IMG/VR virus record: IMGVR_UViG_3300037148_000041
Location: 1 to 51,941 of that record
Source of the DNA: a virus
Direction: 5' to 3' (one strand)
Length of the DNA: 51,941 bases
In this document: piece by piece, positions 32,912 through 41,422 of the stretch
How positions within the stretch are numbered: the first letter of the stretch is position 1
How the letters are laid out: each line of letters starts with the position of its first letter
Program-made: the position numbers and the translations under genes
Notes under the pieces: model-generated
What the model was told of the DNA's origin: nothing
Databases searched by the model: none
The model's input: the letters and a program-made list of their open reading frames with translations, nothing else

Positions 32912-34120
32912 ATGAAGCGGATTCTTTTGGTTCTCTGGTCCCTGATGCTGACGGGCGGTGTCGCGCTCTCGCTCACGCAATCTCAACTGCCCCCGAAATT
33001 CGGCGTGCCCTGGGCTAACGGGGCCGGTGCCGCTTATATCCGGTCAATTCCGCAGACATCTCAGATTGGCATCCAGAATTGTGCGGCGTCGCTGACCGAT
33101 GGAATGCCTCCGTTAACCTTCGCGTTACCCACCGCTGGTGGTTGCCCGCCATTCGGGCAGGACTTCAACGGCATTCTGAAGCAGCTCTCGCAGTGGAATC
33201 AGTGGCAGGCGGCGGGCGGCCCGGTATTCTATGACGGCACCTTCGCGACGAATGCGGGCGGCTACCCAAGCGGAGCGCGACTTCAATCATTGGTGACGCC
33301 GGGAACAACGTGGTTCAACACCGTCGACAGTAACTCTACCAACCCGGACGCCAGCACTGCGAACCAAATCGTCGGCGGTACCGGATGGGTGCAAGACCCC
33401 GGCCAGATTCCGGTTGGAACACCGATCCAATCGCTGACTACAACGATCCCATTCGGGCAGGTTTCCGCGAACGGTCTCACGATCGGAAATGCGTCGTCGA
33501 ACGGAACAAGCCGGGCCAATGCCGATACGCAATTTTTGTTCGCGTTCGTCTGGAATAGCTGTTCGAGTACGGCATGCCCGATCTACACCAGCACCGGATC
33601 GGCATCGACGCATGGGGCTAATGCCGCCGCGGACTTCGCTGCGAACAAGGCGATCGCAGTCCCGAATATGAACGGCCTCGCACTGATGGGAGCCGATTCT
33701 CAGAATGGATCGACATCATTGTTCCTTGTCGGCGTGCCGGTCACCAGAGGCAGTCGTACTGTTCCTTTGTCTGTCGTCGGTGAATATTTCCATTCGATTA
33801 CCTCTGCCGAAAACGGTCCGCACACACATGCCAACACGCTAAGTGATCCAGGCCACAGTCATGCCAATACGCTGACCGATCCGGGACATCACCACACATA
33901 TACGACGGCCGCCGACTCTGGGGCAGTTAATCTCGCCACAGGCGGCTACGCGCCGTACAACCCTTTAACTCAGAGTACGAGCACGGTGACCACAGGAATC
34001 ACCATAAACAACGCGGATGCCTACACCGGCATGACGATCAATAACGTCAGCTCCGGCTCTGGCCTCGGCCACAACACGGTCGAGGGCAGCATGATCGTCT
34101 ACTGGAACCTGAAACTATGA
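32912..34120 (+). CDS. Collar-type tail fibre with Sec-like N-terminus
   Basis: The 402-aa product has a tail-fibre C-terminus with His-x-His motifs (HTHANTLSDPGHSHANTLTD, then PGHHHTYT, residues about 304-332), the kind that binds metal along distal fibre tips, and ends GLGHNTVEGSMIVYWNLKL. A hydrophobic N-terminus (MKRILLVLWSLMLTGGVALS) resembles a signal peptide, unusual for a fibre assembled in the cytoplasm. It overlaps the next fibre gene by ATGA. Confidence 0.75.
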   Translation: MKRILLVLWSLMLTGGVALSLTQSQLPPKFGVPWANGAGAAYIRSIPQTSQIGIQNCAASLTDGMPPLTFALPTAGGCPPFGQDFNGILKQLSQWNQWQAAGGPVFYDGTFATNAGGYPSGARLQSLVTPGTTWFNTVDSNSTNPDASTANQIVGGTGWVQDPGQIPVGTPIQSLTTTIPFGQVSANGLTIGNASSNGTSRANADTQFLFAFVWNSCSSTACPIYTSTGSASTHGANAAADFAANKAIAVPNMNGLALMGADSQNGSTSLFLVGVPVTRGSRTVPLSVVGEYFHSITSAENGPHTHANTLSDPGHSHANTLTDPGHHHTYTTAADSGAVNLATGGYAPYNPLTQSTSTVTTGITINNADAYTGMTINNVSSGSGLGHNTVEGSMIVYWNLKL

Positions 34121-36891
34121 CCCGCTCCCGCACTATCCTCGCAGGTTTGATCTGGCTCGCCTCGGTCGGCGTAGCATTCGCCCAGAGTCTGCCGTCGTGG
34201 CCGATTACAACTTATGAATATGTCGCCACGCCAGCGCAGTGGGGCCAAGCATTTTCGCAAAAACAAGACTATCTTGGCGGAATGCCTTGCATCGTGACCG
34301 GATGCTCAATGTCCGGTATTTTGGGCACAACCCCATCCACTACGTTTGGTGCCGGATTCAACATCCAGCCTGGAACAGTACCAACTTCTCCGAACAACGG
34401 CGACGTCTGGACGACCTCCGTCGGGATGTTCGTTCAAATCAACGGCGTCACGATCGGCCCGTTAACGGAGGGGACGGCCGGAAGCTTTACCGGGACGTCT
34501 CCGCTCGTGGTGTCGTTTCCGGGAGGCGGGGTCGTTAACTACGCGTTCAACTTCTCAATTGCGAACACGTTTTTAGCGCAGCAAACCGATCAGGGCGCAA
34601 CTACGACGTCGCCCGGTTGGTACGCGCAGGTTGCCGGGGACGCGTTCCCGAGGGTTCTGGTCGGGTTAAACGCTACCGACGTTGCCAGCCTTGAGCTCGG
34701 GCCCGGCAGCGCGGCACGGGACACCTTCTTGGAGCGGGCCGGCCCAGCTGCCTTCCGATTGGGATCGCCTGACGCGGCGGCACCGATCGCGCAACTAATG
34801 GGCGTTCAGAACGTCGTCGCCGGGACATCGAACACGGCCGGTACTGCGCTGACGATCGCGGGATCGAGCGGTACCGGAACCGCGGCGGGCGGCGACGTCC
34901 TGTTGCAGGTCGCGCCCGCGGGAACGACCGGATCAACCCAAAACGCGCTCGTGACGTCCGTGCACCTATACGGTCTGGACGGTGGCGCCACGGTCGGCGC
35001 CCCGACCGGCGGCGACAAAGGCGCATTTACGCTCAACAGCCAGGGGCTCATCTACGTCGCCGGCAAAGCGGTCGCGATATCGGCGTCGGGTCCGCTTGTG
35101 CTGAACGCCTCGACCGGCGCGCTGACGTGTCCGACTTGCGTGACCGGGACCAGCGGCGCGTTGACGTCCGGCACGACCGCGACGAGCGGATACACGACCG
35201 GTCAGATACTCGGAAGCACCGGCAGCGTGCTCTCGGCCTATTCGGTCAACGGCACCGGAAACGTCGTTCTGACGACCAGCGCGTCGCTGATAACTCCGGC
35301 GCTAGGCGTCGCGACCGCGACATCGGAGGCGGTCGGAGGCTGTACGATCGGATCAAACGCATTCTGCGTGACCGGAACGTCCGCGATGGCGGCTACGACC
35401 ATCACGGGATCGTTCACGGCGACCGGACTCGTGACGCTGGCTGACCTCGCGACGCAATCAGCAAACACGTTTCTCGCGAACATCACGAGCGGCGTCGCAT
35501 CGCCGACGGCCGCGACTTTGCCGCCGTGCACGGGATCGGCGGCGGCCCTTCAGTATACGAGCGGTACCGGGTTGAGTTGCGGCACCATCACGGCGGCGGC
35601 CTCGTCGATCTCCTACGGCGTGACGACGGCCGGAACGAGCGTCGGCATTCCGTACAACGCGACGAACGGCGGCACCCTTTCGGCGCTGGCGATCACGAGC
35701 GGCGGCATCCTGTACGGATCCAGCTCCACCGTTCCGGCATTCTCGGGAGCCCTCACGCAGTTCGGTCCGGTGTTCGGCGGTGGTGCGGGCGGCGCGCCGA
35801 CGGCCGGCACCGCCGGAGCCGCCGGACAAATCCTGATCGGCCAGACCGGCGCGAATGCTGCATTCGAGACGGCTGGTGGCGACGTAGCGTCCATATCTAA
35901 TACTGGACGCTTCACTCTGGCGGCCACCAACACCAATCTGACGACGCTCGCCAACCTGACAACAGTCGGCACTATCGGAACCGGCGTGTGGCAGGGCAGT
36001 GTTATAGCAGCGGCGTACCACCCGAACGCGACCAACGCGGCGCTCGGCATCATGCGGGGCGATGGTACGACAATTTCATGCACCACAGGTGTATGTACAG
36101 CTCTGGGTGCATCGGCCACGTCCATCGATGCTAGCGGTGCTACTTCGATCAGCAACGGCACAAGCAACGCGATACTTTACGATAACGCCGGAAATATCGG
36201 AAAGATTGCGGTGGTGAATAGTTCGGTGTTTTGTACGTCCAGCGGTGGCGTCCCTTCGGGATGCACGACGCTTCCGGTTTCGATCACTTATCCAACACCG
36301 ACATTCACCGGAACGGTGACGGCGACAGGCGAGGCCTTCAATATAGGGGCCAACAGTCAAGCGACCAGTTTAACCATCAATGGCGGCTCGACTGGGGCGA
36401 CGGCTGGACTGTTTTTGGCGGTTAACGGCGCGACTTCGCTGGCGCTTGCGTCGGAAAATAATATCTCAGGGTCCGGGTCAACGACCAAACTCTCGCTCTA
36501 TTCATCTAGCAGCAACTTTCGTTTCTTCGGACTTGGTGCCGGTACGATGACCACCGACGCCAGCGGCAACGTCGTCATCACTTCCGACGAAACGCTAAAA
36601 AATATCCACGGTAAATTCACGCGCGGGCTTGCTGATCTCGTCGGGATAAATCCGATCCTCTATTCGTGGAATGAAGCGAGTGGCAACGAAACCGAAGGCA
36701 CCTACGCGGGTTTCTCTGCGCAGAACGTACAGCGGTCAATACCTGAAGCCGTAGGTCATACGGCAGAAGGCAAGCTCACGTTGCAAGATCGGCCCGTCAT
36801 TGCGGCCCTGGTCAACGCCGTGAAGCAGCTTTCTCAAGAGGTTGATCGGCTCAAGACGAAAGCGAAAAGGCGGCATTCTAACCGGCGGTGA
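34117..36891 (+). CDS. Long tail fibre with C-terminal S74 chaperone and Sec-like N-terminus
   Basis: The 924-aa product has a long Gly/Ala/Thr/Ser-rich shaft with repeating motifs. Its C-terminal ~95 residues form an intramolecular chaperone of the S74 type: SDETLKNIHGKFTRGLADLV, INPILYSWNEA, YAGFSAQNVQRSIPEAVG and a final coiled coil KQLSQEVDRLKTKAKRR. This domain trimerises the fibre and cuts itself off at the Ser of SDE. The N-terminus MTRSRTILAGLIWLASVGVA followed by FAQ looks like a cleavable Sec signal. Confidence 0.82.
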   Translation: MTRSRTILAGLIWLASVGVAFAQSLPSWPITTYEYVATPAQWGQAFSQKQDYLGGMPCIVTGCSMSGILGTTPSTTFGAGFNIQPGTVPTSPNNGDVWTTSVGMFVQINGVTIGPLTEGTAGSFTGTSPLVVSFPGGGVVNYAFNFSIANTFLAQQTDQGATTTSPGWYAQVAGDAFPRVLVGLNATDVASLELGPGSAARDTFLERAGPAAFRLGSPDAAAPIAQLMGVQNVVAGTSNTAGTALTIAGSSGTGTAAGGDVLLQVAPAGTTGSTQNALVTSVHLYGLDGGATVGAPTGGDKGAFTLNSQGLIYVAGKAVAISASGPLVLNASTGALTCPTCVTGTSGALTSGTTATSGYTTGQILGSTGSVLSAYSVNGTGNVVLTTSASLITPALGVATATSEAVGGCTIGSNAFCVTGTSAMAATTITGSFTATGLVTLADLATQSANTFLANITSGVASPTAATLPPCTGSAAALQYTSGTGLSCGTITAAASSISYGVTTAGTSVGIPYNATNGGTLSALAITSGGILYGSSSTVPAFSGALTQFGPVFGGGAGGAPTAGTAGAAGQILIGQTGANAAFETAGGDVASISNTGRFTLAATNTNLTTLANLTTVGTIGTGVWQGSVIAAAYHPNATNAALGIMRGDGTTISCTTGVCTALGASATSIDASGATSISNGTSNAILYDNAGNIGKIAVVNSSVFCTSSGGVPSGCTTLPVSITYPTPTFTGTVTATGEAFNIGANSQATSLTINGGSTGATAGLFLAVNGATSLALASENNISGSGSTTKLSLYSSSSNFRFFGLGAGTMTTDASGNVVITSDETLKNIHGKFTRGLADLVGINPILYSWNEASGNETEGTYAGFSAQNVQRSIPEAVGHTAEGKLTLQDRPVIAALVNAVKQLSQEVDRLKTKAKRRHSNRR

Positions 36892-36958
36892 CATCGGTTG
36901 CCGCCCTACACCTGACCGCGTAAAGCAGTCCATTCGCTGATTTCCGAAGGATTTAGCC

Positions 36959-37021
36959 ATGACCGACACCGCTTCCGCAGGCGCTCCCGCTTTGCCAAAT
37001 CCGGTAATTGGATTATTGTGA
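36959..37021 (+). CDS. Possible 20-aa peptide
   Basis: ATG 36959 has a fair ribosome site (CCGAAGGA) and reads MTDTASAGAPALPNPVIGLL to TGA 37019-37021. It sits alone between the fibre and lysis genes. The good site supports translation, but the sequence is uninformative. Confidence 0.3.
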   Translation: MTDTASAGAPALPNPVIGLL

Positions 37022-37055
37022 GGGATGAATTTCACGGCGAATTTGCGAGGATCAC

Positions 37056-37613
37056 ATGACCACAGAAACGTCACTGCGTTTTCTTGCCTGCATGCCATTT
37101 ATTCTCAAAGAGGAAGGTGGATACTCGAATACGCCGGGGGATCACGGCGGCGAGACCAACTTCGGAATCATTCAGCGCGAGTACAACATCTATCGGCATA
37201 GTGCCGGTCTTTCACTGCAATCAGTTCGGCTGATCTCGGCAGACGAATATAACACGATCTACTGGCAGAGCTATTGGCAGCCGCATTGCCCGACGTTGCC
37301 AGCAGGGCTTGATCTCAGTGTGTTCAACATCAACGTGAATGGTGGCCCAGGTAGAGGCACGCGGCTGATCCAGATGTGCCTCGGGATCGGAGTTGACGGT
37401 GTTTGGGGTGGCGAGACCGACAAGGCTGTTGCCGCGATTACCAATATCGTCCCCATCATTCAGGCATTCCACGCCAATGAACGCGCCTTCTATCAAGCGA
37501 TCATCAACCACGATCCGAGCCAACATAAATTCGCTTCTGATTGGTTCGGCCGTAACGACCGTTGCGAGGCGCTATCGCTCAAGATGGCGAATGCTACAGC
37601 ACCATCCGCATGA
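37056..37613 (+). CDS. GH108 endolysin
   Basis: The 185-aa product has the GH108 signature KEEGGYSNTPGDHGGETNFG followed by IIQREY; the Glu of EGG is the expected catalytic residue. LDLSVFNINVNGGPGRGTRL, IQMCLGIGVDGVWGGETDKA and the final FGRNDRCEALS belong to its second, peptidoglycan-binding half. It should cleave the glycan strand of the host wall at lysis. No signal peptide is present, so release needs the holin-like protein. Confidence 0.85.
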   Translation: MTTETSLRFLACMPFILKEEGGYSNTPGDHGGETNFGIIQREYNIYRHSAGLSLQSVRLISADEYNTIYWQSYWQPHCPTLPAGLDLSVFNINVNGGPGRGTRLIQMCLGIGVDGVWGGETDKAVAAITNIVPIIQAFHANERAFYQAIINHDPSQHKFASDWFGRNDRCEALSLKMANATAPSA

Positions 37614-37804
37614 AGCTCGACGCGGCCAAGGCCAAGATCACTGAAATTGCGCTCGAAGAACTTGGCAAGGAACTGACCCAGATGTTCAACGCGATGACCG
37701 GGGGCGTGCAGGACGCTTCCGTTCATTTCGAGAATGGTCTCAAGATGCTTGTGATTGCCGAGGCCAAGGCGCTGGAAATTGTCTCACGCATCCTGAAGGA
37801 CTAG
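37610..37804 (+). CDS. Hypothetical lysis-region protein, 64 aa
   Basis: ATG 37610 overlaps the endolysin stop (ATGA). The product is a helical protein (LDAAKAKITEIALEELGKEL, ENGLKMLVIAEAKALEIVSR) with coiled-coil tendency. There is no membrane segment. It may be an assembly or regulatory partner of lysis, but nothing specific is seen. Confidence 0.55.
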   Translation: MKLDAAKAKITEIALEELGKELTQMFNAMTGGVQDASVHFENGLKMLVIAEAKALEIVSRILKD

Positions 37805-37808
37805 CGGC

Positions 37809-38357
37809 ATGGGCAACATTAGGCTTCGGTTTGTGACCTTAGACGACGCGATCTCGGCCGCGATCCGCTTTCAAGCCGGCCGGTCAATGCCCTTCATACC
37901 TTCTCACGTGGAGTGCGTCATCCCGCTCGATTGGCCAGATCAGTCGATTGCGGAAAGATGGCTGGGCCAGCACGCGGATGGAGGCATGGTTGCCAGGGCA
38001 GTCGGGTACGATAGCGATAAGCTGATGACCTTGCCGGATGGATCGAAGTCAGAGAAATTCGTCGATCTTCCTTGCACTGACGATCAGCAGTCGTGTTTCT
38101 ACAATCACGTCGTCTCACGTATCGGTGCACCTTACGACATCACATCGATCGCCAACTTCGCCGACCCGGCTTTGAATCTGCATGATGTCGGAAACCTGAT
38201 CTGTTCGGCCGAAATTGGATGGGCGCTGCGGCAAAATCCGCATCCATTTTTTCTGTGGCCGACCACGAAGCCGCTGCACCGATGGAGCCCAGACATGCTA
38301 TTCCTGATTCTCAGCACGCACGTCGAGATCAGCCATACAGGGGAGCAAGCGTCATGA
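37809..38357 (+). CDS. Permuted papain-fold (YiiX/NlpC-P60-like) protein
   Basis: The 182-aa product has a His-first, Cys-later arrangement: IPSHVECVIPLDW, then GARAVGYDSDKL-like strands, FYNHVVSRIGAPYDITSIAN, and NLICSAEIGWAL with the likely catalytic Cys. This order is that of circularly permuted NlpC/P60 peptidases. Beside the endolysin it could cut wall peptides. It overlaps the next gene by ATGA. Confidence 0.62.
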   Translation: MGNIRLRFVTLDDAISAAIRFQAGRSMPFIPSHVECVIPLDWPDQSIAERWLGQHADGGMVARAVGYDSDKLMTLPDGSKSEKFVDLPCTDDQQSCFYNHVVSRIGAPYDITSIANFADPALNLHDVGNLICSAEIGWALRQNPHPFFLWPTTKPLHRWSPDMLFLILSTHVEISHTGEQAS

Positions 38358-39403
38358 AGCTAGGAAAACTTCCGGCTCGACCCGGCGCGGTGAAACTCAG
38401 GTTCTCCGACTATCTTGATCTATCGAAGTTGCCCACACCTCCTGCGGAGTTCGGCCACGAGACCCTGGTGACAGATTGGGGACTTCTTGGAAATGATTCG
38501 GCTGGAGATTGTGTTTGGGCCGGAGGTGGCCACGAAACCATCCTCTGGAATATCGAGGCCGGACATCGGGTTTCGTTTTCAACGGCCAACACGCTGGCAG
38601 ATTACATGGCGGTGACCGGATACAATCCGAATGATCCATCGACCGATCAGGGCACCGACATGCAGGTAGCGGCAGACTACCGGCTCAAGACCGGACTACT
38701 CGATGCCAACGGCAATCGCCACAGGATCGGTGCTTATCTCGCGATCACCGCAGGCAATCTGCAAGAGCATCTGATCGCGTCATATCTGTTTGGCGCGGTC
38801 GGAATCGGCATCACGTTTCCATTAAGCGCCATGCATCAGTTTGACGCGGGCCAGCCTTGGGACATTGTGCCGGGCGCCACCATCGACGGCGGCCATTATA
38901 TCCCGCTGGTTTCCTTCCGTGGCGGATTGTTGAATGTCGTGACGTGGGGCAAAGTGCAGCCCATGACCGAGGCTTTTTTCGCCTCGCAAAATGATGAGAG
39001 CCTTGCGTACCTCTCGCCAGAAATGCTTATCGACGGAAAGTCTCTCGAAGGATTCGATCTCGCTCAATTGCAATCAGATTTCAACGATCTCAAAACCGCA
39101 GGGCATAGCCATGAACTTCGTACCATCCGGCGATCAAGTTGCAGCATTGTTGCGCACCTATCTTCCCGCCTTATTCGCTATCCTCACGGCATATGGTGCC
39201 ACGCAAGAGGCGAGCTGGGTGACGACAGCGATGCTGGTTGCGGGTCCGCTTGGATTGCTGATATCGGGCGGTTGGTCGCTCATCGCCAATACTCGTGCCG
39301 CCATCATTGCGCGAGCGTCCAAGCCCAAGAATGCCGATACTCCAGCGCCACAGATTATTCTGCCAGCGCAAGAGAAGGCTCTGGCCGACAAGCTGCCGGA
39401 TAA
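38354..39403 (+). CDS. Papain-like phage protein with an overlong out-of-frame C-terminus
   Basis: ATG 38354 overlaps the previous stop. Residues 1 to about 250 form a papain-like domain: TDWGLLGNDSAGDCVWAGGG with the Cys of GDC, and TIDGGHYIPLVSFRGG with the His. The domain is complete near LQSDFNDLKTAGHS, but the frame has no stop there and runs 293 nt into the holin-like gene, adding about 100 low-complexity, Arg/Ser/Cys-rich residues. A lost stop or frameshift near 39100 is likely. The function may be wall peptide cleavage or superinfection control. Confidence 0.65.
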   Translation: MKLGKLPARPGAVKLRFSDYLDLSKLPTPPAEFGHETLVTDWGLLGNDSAGDCVWAGGGHETILWNIEAGHRVSFSTANTLADYMAVTGYNPNDPSTDQGTDMQVAADYRLKTGLLDANGNRHRIGAYLAITAGNLQEHLIASYLFGAVGIGITFPLSAMHQFDAGQPWDIVPGATIDGGHYIPLVSFRGGLLNVVTWGKVQPMTEAFFASQNDESLAYLSPEMLIDGKSLEGFDLAQLQSDFNDLKTAGHSHELRTIRRSSCSIVAHLSSRLIRYPHGIWCHARGELGDDSDAGCGSAWIADIGRLVAHRQYSCRHHCASVQAQECRYSSATDYSASAREGSGRQAAG

Positions 39404-39443
39404 CGTCACGTCGCAGGCGATGGCCACGCCAGCCGCGAAATAA
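39111..39443 (+). CDS. Holin-like membrane protein
   Basis: The 110-aa product starts at ATG 39111 inside the tail of the preceding frame. Two membrane helices are visible (ALLRTYLPALFAILTAYGAT and VTTAMLVAGPLGLLISGGWS), then a charged, Pro/Ala-rich cytoplasmic tail. Location at the end of the lysis genes and this topology suggest a holin, which would release the endolysin. Confidence 0.6.
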   Translation: MNFVPSGDQVAALLRTYLPALFAILTAYGATQEASWVTTAMLVAGPLGLLISGGWSLIANTRAAIIARASKPKNADTPAPQIILPAQEKALADKLPDNVTSQAMATPAAK

Positions 39444-39564
39444 CGACTGCGACCAAACAGCAACACATCCAAGCAATCGTGTTTCGTCGTCTGATACGAG
39501 CTTGCCAGACATTGAGGCGGGCGTAGGTTTCCCATCGTTGCAACCAACATGGGAAACTCTCCAA

Positions 39565-40287
39565 ATGATCAACACCTCAATGTTTCTTCGAGCGGCTGTT
39601 GTCGCCGCAATCGCATCGGCCGTTCTCCTCCCTTCTGCGCGGGCTGCCGATCTTCCGGTCAAGGCCCAGACTGGATTCGCCACTTACCCGACTGCATGTG
39701 GTTATTATGTCGGCGTTAACACCATGGGCGAGACTTCCGCCGTCAACAATGCGGCGGTAGGCACTCAGTTTGTCCAGGGCGCGATCGGCCTCACGCTGGG
39801 CTATACCTGCCCGATGGGCGGCTCCGGCGGCTACTGGTTTGTCGACGGCATGTTCGACTTTGCCAACCTCAACGGATCCAGCAATGGGCTCGCTCTGAGC
39901 GGTCCGGCGATGTTTGAACAGCGATTCGGCTTCGGTGCGCCGATCCCGATGATCCTGAGCATGATCCCCGGCCTGAGCTCGCTGCAGAATGCAGTTCCTT
40001 CCCTGATCCCGCTCCCGACCAACGTGACCGTGATTACCTCGTTTCCATATCTGTTTGGTTCGATCCACGAGGATGACGTCGGCGTGTCAAACGGATTCAC
40101 GTCCAACAAGCAGTACCTGATCTCGGCCGGCTTCGGCATCGGCAACAAGATCAGGCTGTCGAACGGCGTGGTGTTCGACCCGTTCGCCGAGTATATCCTG
40201 CCCTCGAGCCAGATGTGCGTCGGAATTGCTGGCGGATGCGTGCAGCGCGGACCGGAGGTTCGGGTAGGGGCCGCGCTGGAGTTCTAA
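39565..40287 (+). CDS. Outer-membrane beta-barrel protein (moron)
   Basis: ATG 39565 starts a 240-aa protein with a Sec signal (MINTSMFLRAAVVAAIASAV, cleavage after ARA) and mature start ADLPVKA, the hallmark of Bradyrhizobium-type outer-membrane proteins. It has alternating beta strands (GAIGLTLGYTCPMGGSGGYW, QYLISAGFGIGNKIRLSNGV) and ends in Phe, as barrels do. It is not a virion gene; it likely changes the lysogen's or infected cell's surface, for example to block superinfection. It sits between the lysis genes and a terminator. Confidence 0.75.
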   Translation: MINTSMFLRAAVVAAIASAVLLPSARAADLPVKAQTGFATYPTACGYYVGVNTMGETSAVNNAAVGTQFVQGAIGLTLGYTCPMGGSGGYWFVDGMFDFANLNGSSNGLALSGPAMFEQRFGFGAPIPMILSMIPGLSSLQNAVPSLIPLPTNVTVITSFPYLFGSIHEDDVGVSNGFTSNKQYLISAGFGIGNKIRLSNGVVFDPFAEYILPSSQMCVGIAGGCVQRGPEVRVGAALEF

Positions 40288-40315
40288 ACCTCCGCTCATT
40301 CCCGACAATATGCAC

Positions 40316-40352
40316 AACAGCCCGGACCGGTTAACATCGGTTCCGGGCTGTT
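40316..40352 (+). terminator. Strong hairpin terminator after the outer-membrane gene
   Basis: AACAGCCCGGA (40316-40326) pairs with TCCGGGCTGTT (40342-40352), extended inside by CCG/CGG. The 11-bp outer stem is very stable, though the T run is short (TT then CC). It probably ends the plus-strand late transcript. Confidence 0.65.
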
Positions 40353-40388
40353 CCGCGAATCGGGTACACAGCCCTCAGAGGTGAAATC

Positions 40389-40713
40389 ATGGCCGACGGC
40401 GGCGACCCGGGTTTTCTCATCGTGACCTCGGGTGGAAACCCCGCCGTTCACGGCGGGGAGGAAACTCGTAACGTCCGAAAGTTCTCAGGCATTAGCTGCC
40501 TAGGGAAAGCCCCGGCCTTTAGGTCGGGGAAGATGTTACTTGCAGCCATCTCCGCCGGCGATCCTGCTGGTCTTTGCAATAAATCTGGTGCTGATAGTCC
40601 GGATGGTTGCCATCTGGGCCCGGATCAAACGAACCGGCCATCGCTGTTGGGAACGCCCTAGCGTTATCCGCGAGGCCATCCGCCAAGGTGACAAACACTT
40701 CCCGATGTCGTAA
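40389..40713 (+). pseudogene. Small membrane-protein gene split by a transposon derivative
   Basis: ATG 40389 encodes MADGGDPGFLIVT up to 40427. After the insertion the frame resumes at 40540 as LQPSPPAILLVFAINLVLIV followed by RMVAIWARIKRTGHRCWERP, with stop TAA 40711-40713. Removing 40428-40539 joins both parts in frame to a 70-aa single-span membrane protein with a basic C-terminus. In the present sequence the first part runs out of frame through the element. The coding content downstream is still clean, so the insertion is probably recent. Confidence 0.6.
40428..40539 (+). mobile_element. 112-bp IS605-type derivative: left end joined to right end
   Basis: The left end (40428-40468) is identical to that of the IS at 27785-29351. 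The right end (40469-40539) is identical to the solo copy at 580-650 and differs from that IS's own right end. No transposase remains, so it is a MITE-like element that would need TnpA in trans. Its limits are supported by restored reading of the split gene. Confidence 0.75.
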
Positions 40714-40760
40714 GAGGTTCCTGCGTCTTTTTTCCGTGGGCGCGATCCTCCTTAAACTTG

Positions 40761-40813
40761 ACCCGCCACCCGAACCCCTCACGGGGCTAAGGGAGGCGGG
40801 TTCTTTGTTTTTG
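40761..40813 (+). terminator. Intrinsic terminator with nested hairpin
   Basis: ACCCGCC (40761-40767) pairs with GGCGGGT (40795-40801), enclosing CCCC-TCAC-GGGG (40775-40786), and a T-rich run (TTCTTTGTTTTT) follows. It separates the plus-strand late genes from the convergent minus-strand early operon. Confidence 0.7.
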
Positions 40814-40877
40814 GGACCGGAGTAGCGGCTAGGCCGGAATAACGCACCACGAGGTGCGGCTGCCTCGGCATTCGGCC

Positions 40878-41393
40878 CTATTTGACGTCGTTGTCCATGA
40901 TCGGGGCCAATGCCGTCAGGACAGTGACCGGGATCTCGTTTTTATCGAGCTTTAAGTCTGATGCCTTGATCCGGGCGAGGTCCTGGGTTCCCGGCGCCGG
41001 CTGGGAGATCAGTTCCTGGTATTGCTTCTGGAACTCGTCGAACTCCGGGGTTCCCGGTTTCATGTCCGTGGCGTCATCGCCGGTTCGGGCTTTGATCTTC
41101 TGCAACCCCTCCTTGACCATGCCGAGGCGGACCTCCTCGACCAGTTTCAGGGAGTGATCGACGATGGCGATATCATTGGCAATCCGGAGGCGCAGGACGC
41201 CGGAACCGAACTCCCACGGCTGCATGATCACGTTATCGGCGCCGTTCTGCTTGATGACGATCATTCTGCCATCCAAGTTTCGGAGCGCGGTCGAAAGCTG
41301 CTGGGCCTCCTGTACGGTGATCTTGCCCTTATCCTCGGCGCTGGCCGGCGCGGCGATTGAAAGGGCGAGCAATGCTAGTGCTAGTTTCTTCAT
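40878..41393 (-). CDS. Secreted hypothetical protein with Sec signal
   Basis: The 171-aa product has a clear signal (MKKLALALLALSIAAPASAE, cleavage after ASA). The mature part is charged and helical (VQEAQQLSTALRNLDGRMIV, LKLVEEVRLGMVKEGLQKIK). Upstream on the minus strand AGGAGATACC is a good ribosome site. A periplasmic role is likely; no family is recognised. It is the last gene of the minus-strand operon. Confidence 0.65.
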   Translation of the reverse strand: MKKLALALLALSIAAPASAEDKGKITVQEAQQLSTALRNLDGRMIVIKQNGADNVIMQPWEFGSGVLRLRIANDIAIVDHSLKLVEEVRLGMVKEGLQKIKARTGDDATDMKPGTPEFDEFQKQYQELISQPAPGTQDLARIKASDLKLDKNEIPVTVLTALAPIMDNDVK

Positions 41394-41422
41394 GGTATCT
41401 CCTGAGGTTTGGGGTAAAATAT

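Noticed and set aside
37019-37045. ATTGTGAGGGATGAATTTCAC as a lac-operator-like site
   Set aside because: The resemblance is partial, with no promoter nearby and no partner regulator in the window.
40607-40825. 72-aa plus-strand frame between the split gene and the terminator
   Set aside because: It overlaps the real 3' half of the split membrane gene in another frame and runs through a terminator.
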